The position numbers were made by a program, and so were the translations under genes. A stretch of DNA of 64,000 bases from Bosea sp. NBC_00550 (GTDB taxonomy: Bacteria; Pseudomonadota; Alphaproteobacteria; Rhizobiales; Beijerinckiaceae): positions 1,550,001 through 1,614,000 of the forward strand of contig NZ_CP102772.1 of the NCBI RefSeq assembly GCF_026020075.1, given 5' to 3'. Within the stretch, counting starts at the first letter, position 1. Every line of letters starts with the position of its first letter. The notes beneath the pieces were generated by a model. The model was not told the DNA's origin. It was given only the letters and a program-made list of their open reading frames with translations, and ran no database searches. Positions 44,035 to 52,554 of this stretch are shown piece after piece.

Positions 44035-45027
44035 ATGAACGCCCGCCGCATGTCACGTTTCCGCTTCCCGCCCTTTCTGGCTGCTGCCGCTTTCGCGGCC
44101 CTCGGCGGCTGCGTGGCGCTCGACAACTATCCGTCGAAGGGCGACGCCCGCCCCCACCCCGGCGTCGCGGCGGCTCACAACTATCCGATCCACGGCATCG
44201 ACATCTCGCGCTGGCAGGGCGAGATCGACTGGGCCTCGGTCAAGGCCGCCGGCACGCGCTTCGTCTACATGAAGGCGACCGAGGGCGGCGACCATGTCGA
44301 CCCTGCCTTCCAGCGCAACTGGGAAGGCGCGCGCCGCGCCGGCATTCCGCGCGGCGCCTACCATTTCGTCTACTGGTGCCGCCCGGCACATGAGCAGGCG
44401 GTCTGGTTCAAGCAGCAGATTCCGAACGACCCCGATGCGCTGCCGCCGGTGCTGGACGTCGAATGGAACGGCCACTCCCGCACCTGCCCGCAGAAGATCG
44501 CGCCGGACCTCGCCCGCGAGAAGATCCAGCTCATGCTGAACGAGCTTGAGCTCCTCACCGGCAAGAAGCCGGTGATCTACACGGACATAACCTTCCACCG
44601 CGAGGTGCTCGAAGGCCAGTTCAACAGCTACCCCTATTGGATCCGCTCGACCGCTGCCCTGCCCGAGGTGCGCTACAACAATCGTACCTGGGCCTTCTGG
44701 CAGTTCACCACCACCGGCCGCGTGCCCGGCATCAAGGGCGATGTCGACCGCAACGCTTTCTTCGGCACCGAAGCGCAATACGCCGGCTGGGTGCGCGGCG
44801 AATTCGACATCGGCACGCGTCGCTGGGACAAGGCCGACAAGGTTCCGCCGCAGCCTGATCCGGGGCCCGAGCGTCCGGCGATGCCGGGGCCGGCACCGAC
44901 GCCGGCGCCGATCCCGGAGAACATGCCTGTCGCACGTATCCCCGGCGCCGCTCCCCCCGTCGCCTCGGCGTTCCAGCCGAGCCGCGTGGCAGCGACAGCC
45001 GTGCAGGACACGGACCTCGACGACTGA
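44035..45027 (+). CDS. GH25 lysozyme-family lipoprotein
   Basis: A 330-residue glycoside hydrolase family 25 muramidase (Cpl-1/lysozyme type). The N-terminus ends in a lipobox (AALGGCVAL), so it is probably a lipoprotein. The catalytic domain (about 55-260) shows HGIDISRWQGEIDWASVKAAG, YMKATEGGDHVDPAFQRNW, and the acid pair region PPVLDVEWNG. The C-terminus is Pro-rich (PGPAPTPAPIPE). A second ATG (44050) could be the real start. The neighbouring gene at 45142 is a close paralogue. Confidence 0.9.
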   Translation: MNARRMSRFRFPPFLAAAAFAALGGCVALDNYPSKGDARPHPGVAAAHNYPIHGIDISRWQGEIDWASVKAAGTRFVYMKATEGGDHVDPAFQRNWEGARRAGIPRGAYHFVYWCRPAHEQAVWFKQQIPNDPDALPPVLDVEWNGHSRTCPQKIAPDLAREKIQLMLNELELLTGKKPVIYTDITFHREVLEGQFNSYPYWIRSTAALPEVRYNNRTWAFWQFTTTGRVPGIKGDVDRNAFFGTEAQYAGWVRGEFDIGTRRWDKADKVPPQPDPGPERPAMPGPAPTPAPIPENMPVARIPGAAPPVASAFQPSRVAATAVQDTDLDD

Positions 45028-45141
45028 GCGGCCCGGCCCCGCGGTTAACCAAGGCTGAAACTCTTGGTTAGACAGCGCGGCAATTCTAACCGCCGCTTAA
45101 CCACGCTCCCGCCATCTGGACCTGTGATGCGGGAGAGACAC

Positions 45142-46107
45142 ATGCCAGCGGGCAAGCTGACCAGCGGACGGACCGGCCTTGGAGCCTTTGCTTTCGCGGC
45201 GATTCTGATCAGTTTTCTGGAGCCGGCACAGGCGTTCTATCCCAAGAAGGGCGACAGCGCCCCGCATCACGGCGTCCGCGATGCGCGGCGCAAGGTCATT
45301 CAGGGCATCGACATCTCGCGCTGGCAGGGCGAGATCGACTGGGCCAAGGTCAAGGATGCCGGCACCCGCTTCGCCTTCATCAAGGCGACGGAAGGCGGCG
45401 ACCATCTCGACCCCAATTTCAAGCGGAACTGGGCCGAGGCGAAGAAGCACGGGATTCCACGCGGCGCCTATCACTTCGTCTGGTGGTGCCGCTCGGCCAA
45501 GGATCAGGTGCGCTGGATCAAGAAGCATATTCCGCGCGATGCGGATGCGCTGCCGCCCGTCCTCGACGTCGAATGGCAGAACGACTCGCAGTGCACCCGC
45601 AAGATCTCGCGGGAGCTGGCCCTCGCCAAGATCAACGAGATGCTGAAGGGCCTGCGCGAGCACACCGGCAAGAAGCCCGTCATCTACACCGACATCAACT
45701 TCCACGAGGACGTGCTGGAGGGCGAACTCAACGATCATCCCTTCTGGCTGCGCTCGACCGCCGCGCCGCTGGCCAAGCGCTATGCCCGCGACCGCTGGGA
45801 GTTCTGGCAGTTCACCACCACGGGCCGCGTGCCCGGCATCGTCGGCGACGTCGATCGCAACGCTTTCTTCGGCAGCGAGCGTGAGTTCGACGGCTGGCGC
45901 CAGGGTCGTTTCGACATCGGCGCACGCAAATGGCAGGGCGGTGAGCCCAAATTCGCCCTGCGCGCGCCTCCGCCGACGCCGGCCGGCCTGCGCGCCCCGG
46001 CAGCGGCCGGCGGCACGAAGTTGAAGTTCGCACCGCCCGGCCGCATCCCCGCGCGCACGGCGAACAGCGGCGACGCGGACATGACCGGCACCGTCCGCCG
46101 CAACTGA
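45142..46107 (+). CDS. GH25 lysozyme-family protein, tandem paralogue
   Basis: A 321-residue GH25 muramidase with a cleavable-type signal (LGAFAFAAILISFLEPAQA) and no lipobox. The catalytic blocks GIDISRWQGEIDWAKVKDAG, FIKATEGGDHLDPNFKRNW and PPVLDVEWQ are nearly the same as in the upstream copy. The C-terminal tail differs (Lys/Pro/Ala-rich). The ATG at 45142 follows GGGAGAG; 45127 is an alternative. The pair arose by tandem duplication and probably differs in location: periplasmic versus lipid-anchored. Confidence 0.9.
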   Translation: MPAGKLTSGRTGLGAFAFAAILISFLEPAQAFYPKKGDSAPHHGVRDARRKVIQGIDISRWQGEIDWAKVKDAGTRFAFIKATEGGDHLDPNFKRNWAEAKKHGIPRGAYHFVWWCRSAKDQVRWIKKHIPRDADALPPVLDVEWQNDSQCTRKISRELALAKINEMLKGLREHTGKKPVIYTDINFHEDVLEGELNDHPFWLRSTAAPLAKRYARDRWEFWQFTTTGRVPGIVGDVDRNAFFGSEREFDGWRQGRFDIGARKWQGGEPKFALRAPPPTPAGLRAPAAAGGTKLKFAPPGRIPARTANSGDADMTGTVRRN

Positions 46108-46199
46108 ACAGCCGGGCCCGACCGTCACGCCATTGTCACATCCACGGAGCCCTTAGCACCGCGCCGCCGACCAGCCTGCGGCGGCAGCGGAAGCGGACC

Positions 46200-47193
46200 A
46201 TGCCCGGCGACCTACAATCCCAGTCCGGTATCATCTGGGCCTATCGCTTCGACGAGGACGGGCGGCCAAGCCGCGTCCCGCGCGAAACCGTGCCCGACCT
46301 CTCCCCCACCAAGGGCTTCGTCTGGCTGCATCTCGACCTCGTCCATACGCGGGCGCAGAGCTGGAGCGCAGAGCAGGCCCTGCCGGACACGACGCAGGAA
46401 GCCTTCCTGTCGCATGAGCCGCACCAGCGGCTCGATCATTCCGCCAATCTCGCCTGGGGCGTGTCGCACGACCTGATCCGCGACATCGCCGACAAATCCG
46501 AGGATGTCGGCGCGCTACGCTGGATCATCGGCGACGACTTCCTGCTGACCGGCCGACGCGAAGCGCTGCACTCGATCCGCATGACCGCCGAAGCGCTCGA
46601 TCGCGGCGAGCCGGCCTCCAGCCCGGCAGGCCTGTTCGAGCAGATCATCGAATACATCATCGACGACATCACCGACGCCGTCGTGCGCCTCGTCGAAGAA
46701 ACCGACAGCGTCGAGGATCACATCCTGCTCGACCGCCTGCATGACGGGCCGCAGCGCGTCGGCGCGATCCGCCGCACGGCCGTGCGGCTGCACCGCCAGC
46801 TCAGCGGGCTGCACGTCCTGTTCCGCCGGTTCGCCGAGACGCATTCCGGCCGCAGCGCCCCGGACGCGGTAAAGGCTGCGGCCATGCGCCTGCTCCAGCG
46901 CATCGACGGCCTCCACCATGACGTCCCAGTCGGTGCAGGATCGGGCGCGGCTGCTGCAGGACGAGATCGCCGCCCGCTCGGCCAGCCGCACCAACCGCCA
47001 GCTCTATGTGCTCTCCTTGTTGACGGCGCTCTTCCTGCCCGCGACCTTCATCACCGGTCTGTTCGGCATCAATGTGAAGGGCCTGCCCTGGGTCGAATCG
47101 GATCTCGGCGCCGTGTTCGTGGCCATATCCTGCGTCGCCGCCGCGCTGTTCACGCTGATCCTGCTGCGGAAACGCGGCGTGATCGGCGATTGA
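46200..47193 (+). pseudogene. zntB: ZntB/CorA-type divalent metal transporter, frameshifted
   Basis: Two frames together spell a zinc transporter of about 330 residues. The first (from 46200) gives the cytoplasmic domain up to LLQRIDGLHHDV. The second, one base later, continues QSVQDRARLLQDEIAARSAS, the first TM helix LYVLSLLTALFLPATFITG, and the ZntB-type GIN signature LFGINVKG. The last helix ends RKRGVIGD. The break is at the CCC run 46925-46927; removing one C restores the whole protein. Either the gene is inactivated or there is a sequencing/assembly error. ZntB pairs with the metal exporter genes that follow. Confidence 0.8.
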
Positions 47194-47203
47194 CCGGAGT
47201 CAT

Positions 47204-48196
47204 CTAGGCAACGGCCGGGCGGGCGTTCACCTCGACCGTGACATGTGACAGTGTCGGCAGATCGGCCAGCAGCTGCTTGTAGACCGCCGGGGCTTTCGGC
47301 TCGCGGGTGACGATCGAGACGATCGCGCTGCGATGCCCCGGCCCGACCTGCCAGAGGTGTAGATCGGCGATCTCGGCGCCCTCGGCGGCGATCCGTTCGC
47401 CGATGCGCTTCGCAAGGGTCTCGTCCGGCACGGTGTCGAGCAGGATCGCTCCCGAGCTGCGCAGTAGGCCGACCGACCAGTGGGCGATCACGCAGGCGCC
47501 GACGATGCCCATTACCGGGTCGAGCCAGACCCAGCCGTAGAATCGGCCGCCGAGCAGCGCCGCGATCGCCAGGATCGAGGTGAAGGCGTCGGCGACGACA
47601 TGCGTATAGGCCGCGCGCAGGTTGGTGTCCGCGCCGTGCCCGCCGCCATGGGCATGATGGTGGTGGTCGTGATGGTCAGGGCCGTGATCGTGCGGGCGAT
47701 GCCCCGAGCCGCCATGGCTGTGGCCGTGATGGTGGTCATGCCCATCCTTCAGCAGCCAGGCGCTCGCCAGATTGACGATGAGACCGAGCACGGCGATCAC
47801 CGTGGCCTGGGTGAAATCGATTGCGACCGGCGCGCTCAACCGCATCGCTGATTCCCAGCCCACGGCGAGGGCGACAAGCATCAGCAGCAGCGCGCTGGCG
47901 AAGGCCGCGAGATCGCCGAGCTTGCCCGTTCCGAAGCTGAAACGGCTGTCACGCGCATGCTGCCGGGCGAAGCGATAGGCGAAGGCAGCGATGCCGAGCG
48001 CTGCGGCATGGGTCGACATGTGCCAGCCATCGGCGACGAGCGCCATCGAGCCGAACGCCGTGCCCGCCACGATCTCGGCGACCATGGTGACCGCCGTCAG
48101 GCCGACGACGAGCCAGGTGCGCCGCTCGTGGCGATCATGTGCGCTGCCTAGGAAGACGTGCTCGTGGCGGGCTGGAAAGCTGTTCAGGTTCGACAT
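47204..48196 (-). CDS. dmeF: CDF-family divalent cation exporter, DmeF type
   Basis: A 330-residue cation diffusion facilitator with six membrane segments. The metal-site motifs are intact: ALVADGWHMSTHAA in TM2 (HxxxD-type) and YTHVVADAFTSILAIA in TM5. A long His-rich loop (about 152-190, HDHHHGHSHGG and following) is typical of DmeF and related Co/Ni exporters. The C-terminal cytoplasmic domain has IADLHLWQVGPGH. It follows its regulator at 48216 with a 19-bp gap. Confidence 0.93.
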   Translation of the reverse strand: MSNLNSFPARHEHVFLGSAHDRHERRTWLVVGLTAVTMVAEIVAGTAFGSMALVADGWHMSTHAAALGIAAFAYRFARQHARDSRFSFGTGKLGDLAAFASALLLMLVALAVGWESAMRLSAPVAIDFTQATVIAVLGLIVNLASAWLLKDGHDHHHGHSHGGSGHRPHDHGPDHHDHHHHAHGGGHGADTNLRAAYTHVVADAFTSILAIAALLGGRFYGWVWLDPVMGIVGACVIAHWSVGLLRSSGAILLDTVPDETLAKRIGERIAAEGAEIADLHLWQVGPGHRSAIVSIVTREPKAPAVYKQLLADLPTLSHVTVEVNARPAVA

Positions 48197-48215
48197 GGCG
48201 CTCGCTCCGCGGCCG

Positions 48216-48482
48216 TCACAGATATTTGGTGAGAGCCTTCAGCTCCTCGATCGACCTGCGGGCCTCGGGCGTCGGTGCCTGGGCGTGGTCGAACAGATGG
48301 TGCTCGATATGGTCGAAGATCAGCAGCGACTTGACCTTCTCCAGAGCCTTCTCGACAGCCTGGAGCTGCTGCACGACCTCGGGAACCGCCCGCCCCGCCT
48401 CGACCATCCCGACGACGGTGCCGAGGTGCCCCTGTGCGCGGCGCAGGCGATTGATGATGTCGGGGTCCATGGCGTGGCTCAT
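48216..48482 (-). CDS. CsoR/RcnR-family metal-sensing repressor, cysteine-free
   Basis: An 88-residue DUF156 family repressor (CsoR, RcnR, FrmR, DmeR). Helical blocks are INRLRRAQGHLGTVVGMVEAG, VVQQLQAVEKALEKVKSLL and IFDHIEHHLFDH. The family's first ligand Cys is replaced (GRAVPEVVQQL) and the position of the second CsoR Cys is His (HIEHHL). The remaining His cluster suits Ni or Co. It lies upstream of dmeF in the same direction, with an inverted repeat just upstream of its start at 48493. Confidence 0.9.
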   Translation of the reverse strand: MSHAMDPDIINRLRRAQGHLGTVVGMVEAGRAVPEVVQQLQAVEKALEKVKSLLIFDHIEHHLFDHAQAPTPEARRSIEELKALTKYL

Positions 48483-48492
48483 GTCGATATCC

Positions 48493-48511
48493 TATCCTCC
48501 AGGAGGGGATA
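48493..48511. promoter_or_regulatory. Candidate operator for the CsoR/RcnR-type repressor
   Basis: A 19-bp imperfect palindrome, TATCC at 48493 and GGATA at 48511, with the G/C-rich core CTCC-A-GGAGG. CsoR/RcnR-type operators are short AT-ended dyads with a GC core. It starts 11 bp upstream of the repressor ATG and overlaps its ribosome-binding region, so binding would shut off the repressor and dmeF. Confidence 0.6.
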
Positions 48512-48687
48512 AACAAGAGTTGGATTGCCCCTGTGCGGACAGGCTTTGGCCTGCCGCCACGGAACGCTGGCCACCGCATCGACGCCCAACCGCGCCGGGC
48601 GCGTCTGCACACTGACGCGCCGGCGGGCTCCGGCTATAACGGCGGCAAGGGAGGCTCGCTCCCAATGATCAACCGGGAGGTTCCGCC

Positions 48688-49860
48688 ATGCTCGCCAACG
48701 CGCCGCGCCCGTTCAATTTCGACCTCGGCGAGACCGCCGACGCCATCCGCGACACCGTCCACGCCTTCGCGCAGGAGAAGATCGCGCCGCGCGCAGAAGA
48801 GATCGACCGCAGCAACCAGTTCCCGCGCGATCTCTGGCCGGAGATGGGCGCGCTCGGCCTGCACGGAATCACGGTGGAGGAGGAGTATGGCGGCACCGGG
48901 CTCGGCTATCTCGAGCATTGCATCGCGGTCGAGGAAGTCTCCCGTGCCTCGGCCTCGGTCGGCCTCTCCTACGGCGCCCATTCCAATCTCTGCGTCAACC
49001 AGATCCGCCGCAACGGCAGCGAGGCGCAGAAGCGCAAATACCTGCCGGGTCTCATCTCCGGCGAGCATGTCGGCGCGCTCGCCATGTCCGAACCCGGCTC
49101 GGGCTCCGACGTGGTCTCGATGCGCACCCGCGCCGACAAGAAGGGCGACCGCTACGTCCTCAACGGCAACAAGATGTGGATCACCAACGGCCCGATCGCC
49201 GAGACGCTGGTGGTCTACGCCAAGACCGATCCGGAGGCCGGCTCGCGCGGCATCAGCGCCTTCCTGATCGAGAAGGGCATGAAGGGCTTCTCGACCCACC
49301 AGAAGCTCGACAAGCTCGGCATGCGCGGCTCCGATACCTGCGAGCTCGTCTTCCAGGATTGCGAGGTGCCGGAGGAGAACGTGCTGGGTACGGTCGGGCG
49401 CGGCGTCAACGTGCTGATGTCGGGCCTCGACTATGAGCGCGTCGTGTTGGCCGCCGGCCCCCTCGGCATCATGCAGGCGGCGCTCGACGTGGTCATGCCC
49501 TATGTCCATGAGCGCAAGCAGTTCGGCCAGTCGATCGGCGAATTCCAGCTCGTCCAGGGCAAGGTCGCCGACATGTATGTCGCGATGAACTCCTGCCGCG
49601 CTTACGTCTATTCCGTCGCCAAGGCCTGCGACCGTGGCGAGACGACTCGCGAGGACGCAGCCGGCGCGATCCTGATCGCGGCCGAGAAGGCGACGCAGGT
49701 CGCGCTCGACGCCATCCAGCTCTTGGGCGGCAACGGCTACATCAACGACTATCCGACAGGCCGCCTGCTGCGCGACGCCAAGCTCTACGAGATCGGCGCC
49801 GGGACGAGTGAGATCAGGCGCATGCTGATCGGGCGCGAGCTGTTCAACAAGACGAAGTAG
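48688..49860 (+). CDS. ivd: Isovaleryl-CoA dehydrogenase
   Basis: A 390-residue FAD-dependent acyl-CoA dehydrogenase that oxidises isovaleryl-CoA in leucine breakdown. Blocks: [22 protein letters not shown], the FAD segment [20 protein letters not shown], and [19 protein letters not shown], where the Glu sits in the IVD-type position rather than the MCAD position. The C-terminus includes [20 protein letters not shown]. The ATG follows GGGAGG. mccB and mccA lie 6-16 kb upstream; no enoyl-CoA hydratase or lyase of the pathway is adjacent. Confidence 0.93.
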   Translation: MLANAPRPFNFDLGETADAIRDTVHAFAQEKIAPRAEEIDRSNQFPRDLWPEMGALGLHGITVEEEYGGTGLGYLEHCIAVEEVSRASASVGLSYGAHSNLCVNQIRRNGSEAQKRKYLPGLISGEHVGALAMSEPGSGSDVVSMRTRADKKGDRYVLNGNKMWITNGPIAETLVVYAKTDPEAGSRGISAFLIEKGMKGFSTHQKLDKLGMRGSDTCELVFQDCEVPEENVLGTVGRGVNVLMSGLDYERVVLAAGPLGIMQAALDVVMPYVHERKQFGQSIGEFQLVQGKVADMYVAMNSCRAYVYSVAKACDRGETTREDAAGAILIAAEKATQVALDAIQLLGGNGYINDYPTGRLLRDAKLYEIGAGTSEIRRMLIGRELFNKTK

Positions 49861-49881
49861 GACGAGAGCAACAACCGCGCC

Positions 49882-49985
49882 GTCATCCCGGACAAGCGGC
49901 GAAGCCGCGCTGATCCGGGATCCATCGGAGGCTACTATGCCCTACGATGGATTCCGGATCTCCGCTTCGCTATGTCCGGAATGAC
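49882..49985. repeat. Intergenic palindromic element (about 104 bp)
   Basis: Starts 21 bp after ivd. The left arm is GTCATCCCGGACAAGCGGC, with CGAAGCCGCGCTGATCCGGG; the right arm ends TGTCCGGAATGAC. The inner pair is ATCCATCG and CGATGGAT, like the copy at 32231. Confidence 0.85.
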
Positions 49986-50030
49986 AGCGCGCCCTGACAA
50001 TGGGACCCCGCAAAAAGGCCGAGCCGGACC

Positions 50031-50462
50031 ATGCCCCTCTACTTCGCCTACGGCCTTAACATGGACCCGGTCGGCATGGCACAGCGCTGCCCGAACTCGC
50101 ACGCGCTCGGCCCCGCCCGCCTGCCGCGCCATCGTTTCATCGTCACGCGCGACGGCTATGCCTCCGCCATCCGCGATGCGCGCGACGAGGTCCATGGCGT
50201 GCTCTGGGACTGCTCGCTCAGTGATATTCGCACGCTCGACAAGTTCGAGGACATCGGCAGCGGGCTCTACGTCAAGATCAACCAGCCGGTGATCGTGCCG
50301 GGCGGCGCCAAGCGCGCGCTGATCTATATCGGCCGTTCAGGCGATGCCGGAAAGCCGAAGCCCGGCTATATGGAAACGGTCATCGCCGGAGCGAAACATT
50401 GGGCTCTGCCAGAGGCTTACATCGCCGGCTTGAATCGGTTTGACCTGAAACGCGAGGCATAG
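50031..50462 (+). CDS. Gamma-glutamylcyclotransferase-family protein
   Basis: A 143-residue protein with the GGCT/AIG2-like fold. The start PLYFAYGLNMDPVGMAQRCP carries the YGxN glutamate-binding loop, and LDKFEDIGSGLY contains the conserved Glu. The family includes gamma-glutamylcyclotransferases of glutathione breakdown, but many small members are untested. It lies between a repeat and a strong hairpin, so it is monocistronic. Confidence 0.85.
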   Translation: MPLYFAYGLNMDPVGMAQRCPNSHALGPARLPRHRFIVTRDGYASAIRDARDEVHGVLWDCSLSDIRTLDKFEDIGSGLYVKINQPVIVPGGAKRALIYIGRSGDAGKPKPGYMETVIAGAKHWALPEAYIAGLNRFDLKREA

Positions 50463-50500
50463 TGTTGCCGCGATTGTAGGAAAAATTCCGCAATCCGATA

Positions 50501-50540
50501 AGCGCCGCCCGGCCACCAAGCCGGGCGGCGCTTCGTTTCC
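50501..50540 (+). terminator. Strong hairpin terminator after the GGCT gene
   Basis: A perfect 13-bp stem (AGCGCCGCCCGGC/GCCGGGCGGCGCT) with a 6-base loop, followed by TCGTTTCC. It lies 39 bp after the stop. The T run is short but the stem is very stable. Confidence 0.7.
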
Positions 50541-50877
50541 AGCAAATCAAGAAGCGTGCCCCTGGAACGGCGGGCTCTCCCTTATTCCTCGGAAAGGCGC
50601 CGCGTCAGCGATCTTCCACTTCGGCTTGGAAGCAGTTCAATGCGTCTCGGTCCGCTCATTGACTCGTACCCCGCGAGACCGAGCGGTCATGGCGCGTTGG
50701 CGGGGACCGGTCCGGCTCACCTGCCAGCCCGACCGACAGCGTGTTAAGTGCCCCTTGGCCCGTCGCTCTTGAGTTCCCGACGCTCGATCTACCGCTTCGT
50801 GGACCTGTCGGGCAAGCCTGCTTGCTTCGCGAAGCAGATGATGGGCCAGGCTGCCCCAACCCACCGATACTCAGGAA
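50541..50877. other. Non-coding stretch, nothing recognised
   Basis: About 340 bp between the GGCT terminator and the sugar-operon control region. Short open frames on both strands (60-80 codons) have no domain or ribosome-binding site that I can support. No repeat of the local palindromic family is present. Confidence 0.5.
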
Positions 50878-50989
50878 TTCACTAAACTTGTGCATCGCGG
50901 CGCAAAACGCTGCATTGCGGTATGTTATCGGCCGTCTTCATCGCTTGACATGTTTAGCGATTGACTGTTCACTAAACAAATCGCTGAAC
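50878..50989 (+). promoter_or_regulatory. Control region of the ABC/Dha operon with GTTTAGTGA-type boxes
   Basis: Three to four related boxes: TTCACTAAAC at 50878 and 50968, GTTTAGCGA at 50952 and TCGCTGAAC at 50981. The pair GTTTAGCGA-N7-TTCACTAAAC is a dyad. A TTGACA -35-like hexamer at 50945 overlaps the first half of it. The regulator is unknown; the helix-turn-helix protein at 59767 is one candidate. The operon ATG is 143 bp downstream. Confidence 0.55.
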
Positions 50990-51131
50990 TTGGACGGTTA
51001 GTTCCGGGGCGGCGTGAGGAAACGTCCCGCGTCGGCCGTGCCTTTTCTTCCGGTTGTGCCCGTCGCGGTCACGCAGGTTCACCCGTCACCCCAATGACGG
51101 CTGGTGACGGCACGCCAAGGGAGGGAAAACC

Positions 51132-52460
51132 ATGAAAACAATCAGGACATGGATGCTTGCCGCGACCATCGCCGGGAGCGCCGCGCTGGCTGCCACCGCG
51201 GCACAGGCGCAGGGCAAGTCTCTGACGCTCTGCTGGGCGGCCTGGGATCCGGCCAATGCGCTAGTCGAGCTCTCCAAGGACTTCACCGCCAAGACCAATA
51301 TCGCGATGAAGTTCGAGTTCGTGCCTTGGCCGAACTTCGCCGATCGCATGCTCAACGAGCTCAATTCCAAGGGCAAGCTCTGCGACCTGATCATCGGTGA
51401 CTCGCAGTGGATCGGCGGCTCCGCCGAGAACAAGCATTACGTGAAGCTGAACGATTTCTTCGCCAAGGAAGGAATCAAGATCGACGACTTCATGCCGGCG
51501 ACCGTCACCGGCTATGCCGAATGGCCGAAAAATACGCCGAACTACTGGGCGCTGCCGGCCATGGGGGACGCGCTCGGCTGGACCTACCGCAAGGACTGGT
51601 TCTCCAGACCTGAGCTGCAGGCCGAATTCAAGGCCAAGTACAACCGCGAGCTCGCCGCGCCGAAGTCGCAAACCGAGCTGAAGCAGATCGCCGAGTTCTT
51701 CCAGGGCCGCGATATCGACGGCAAGAAGGTCTATGGCGCGGCGATCTTCACCGAGCGTGGCTCGGAAGGCATCACGATGGGCGTCGCCAACGCACTCTAT
51801 CCTTTCGGCTTCAAATATGAGGACCCGAAGAAGCCCTACGCCATGGCTGGTTTCGTCAACTCCGACGATGCCGTGAAGGGCCTGGAGTTCTACAAGTCCC
51901 TGTACAAGTGCTGCACCCCGCCGGGCTACTCCAACGCCTATATGCAAGAGGGCCTGGACGCTTTCAAATCCGGACAGGCGGCCCTGCAGATGAACTGGTT
52001 CGCCTTCTTTCCCGGCCTGTACAAGGATCCCAATGTTGGCGGCGACAGGATCGGCTTCTTCGTCAATCCGCCCGAGAAGCAGAAGGGCTCGCAGCTCGGC
52101 GGACAGGGCCTCTCGGTCGTCGCCTATTCGCCGAACCAGGCCGAGGCGCTGTCCTACGTCAAATGGTTCGCCTCGCTCGACGTGCAGAAGAAGTGGTGGG
52201 AACTCGGCGGCTATACTTGCCACAAGGGCGTGCTGAACGATCCCGGTTTCGCCAAATCCGCGCCCTTCGCGGCCGACTTCCTCGTCGCCATGGGCCAGGT
52301 CGTCGATTTCTGGGCCGAGCCGTCCTACGCGCAGCTGATGCAGGCGGAGCAGGCGCGCATCCACGACTATGTCGTGGCGGAGAAGGGCACCGCCAAACAG
52401 GCGCTCGACCTGCTGATCCAGGATTGGACCAAGGTCTTCAAGGAAGACGGCAAGTTCTGA
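51132..52460 (+). CDS. Sugar/polyol ABC transporter substrate-binding protein
   Basis: A 442-residue periplasmic binding protein of the CUT1 (ABC family 1) class. It has a Sec signal (MKTIRTWMLAATIAGSAALA, cleavage near AQA), then LTLCWAAWDPANALVELSKDFTAKTNI and the hinge SKGKLCDLIIGDSQWIGGSAENKHYVKLNDFF. The binding face should use LPAMGDALGWTYRKDWF and MNWFAFFPGLYKDPNV. The start ATG follows GAGGGA. It heads the operon. The substrate is unknown; coupling to dihydroxyacetone kinase suggests a triose or polyol. Confidence 0.92.
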   Translation: MKTIRTWMLAATIAGSAALAATAAQAQGKSLTLCWAAWDPANALVELSKDFTAKTNIAMKFEFVPWPNFADRMLNELNSKGKLCDLIIGDSQWIGGSAENKHYVKLNDFFAKEGIKIDDFMPATVTGYAEWPKNTPNYWALPAMGDALGWTYRKDWFSRPELQAEFKAKYNRELAAPKSQTELKQIAEFFQGRDIDGKKVYGAAIFTERGSEGITMGVANALYPFGFKYEDPKKPYAMAGFVNSDDAVKGLEFYKSLYKCCTPPGYSNAYMQEGLDAFKSGQAALQMNWFAFFPGLYKDPNVGGDRIGFFVNPPEKQKGSQLGGQGLSVVAYSPNQAEALSYVKWFASLDVQKKWWELGGYTCHKGVLNDPGFAKSAPFAADFLVAMGQVVDFWAEPSYAQLMQAEQARIHDYVVAEKGTAKQALDLLIQDWTKVFKEDGKF

Positions 52461-52554
52461 CGCAAGCGGGCCTTCGCCCCAGCCGAACCGGGGCTGCGCC
52501 TCATCGCAGGTGGCGCAGCCAGTCCCCGACCTTGCCTTTGAACGGTGCTGAGTC

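Noticed and set aside
47637..47747. Direct repeat or CRISPR-like array
   Set aside because: The repetitive bases encode the His-rich loop of DmeF; there are no regular spacers.
50556..50895. Short frames on both strands between the GGCT gene and the ABC operon
   Set aside because: No ribosome-binding site, domain or codon pattern that sets them apart from noise.
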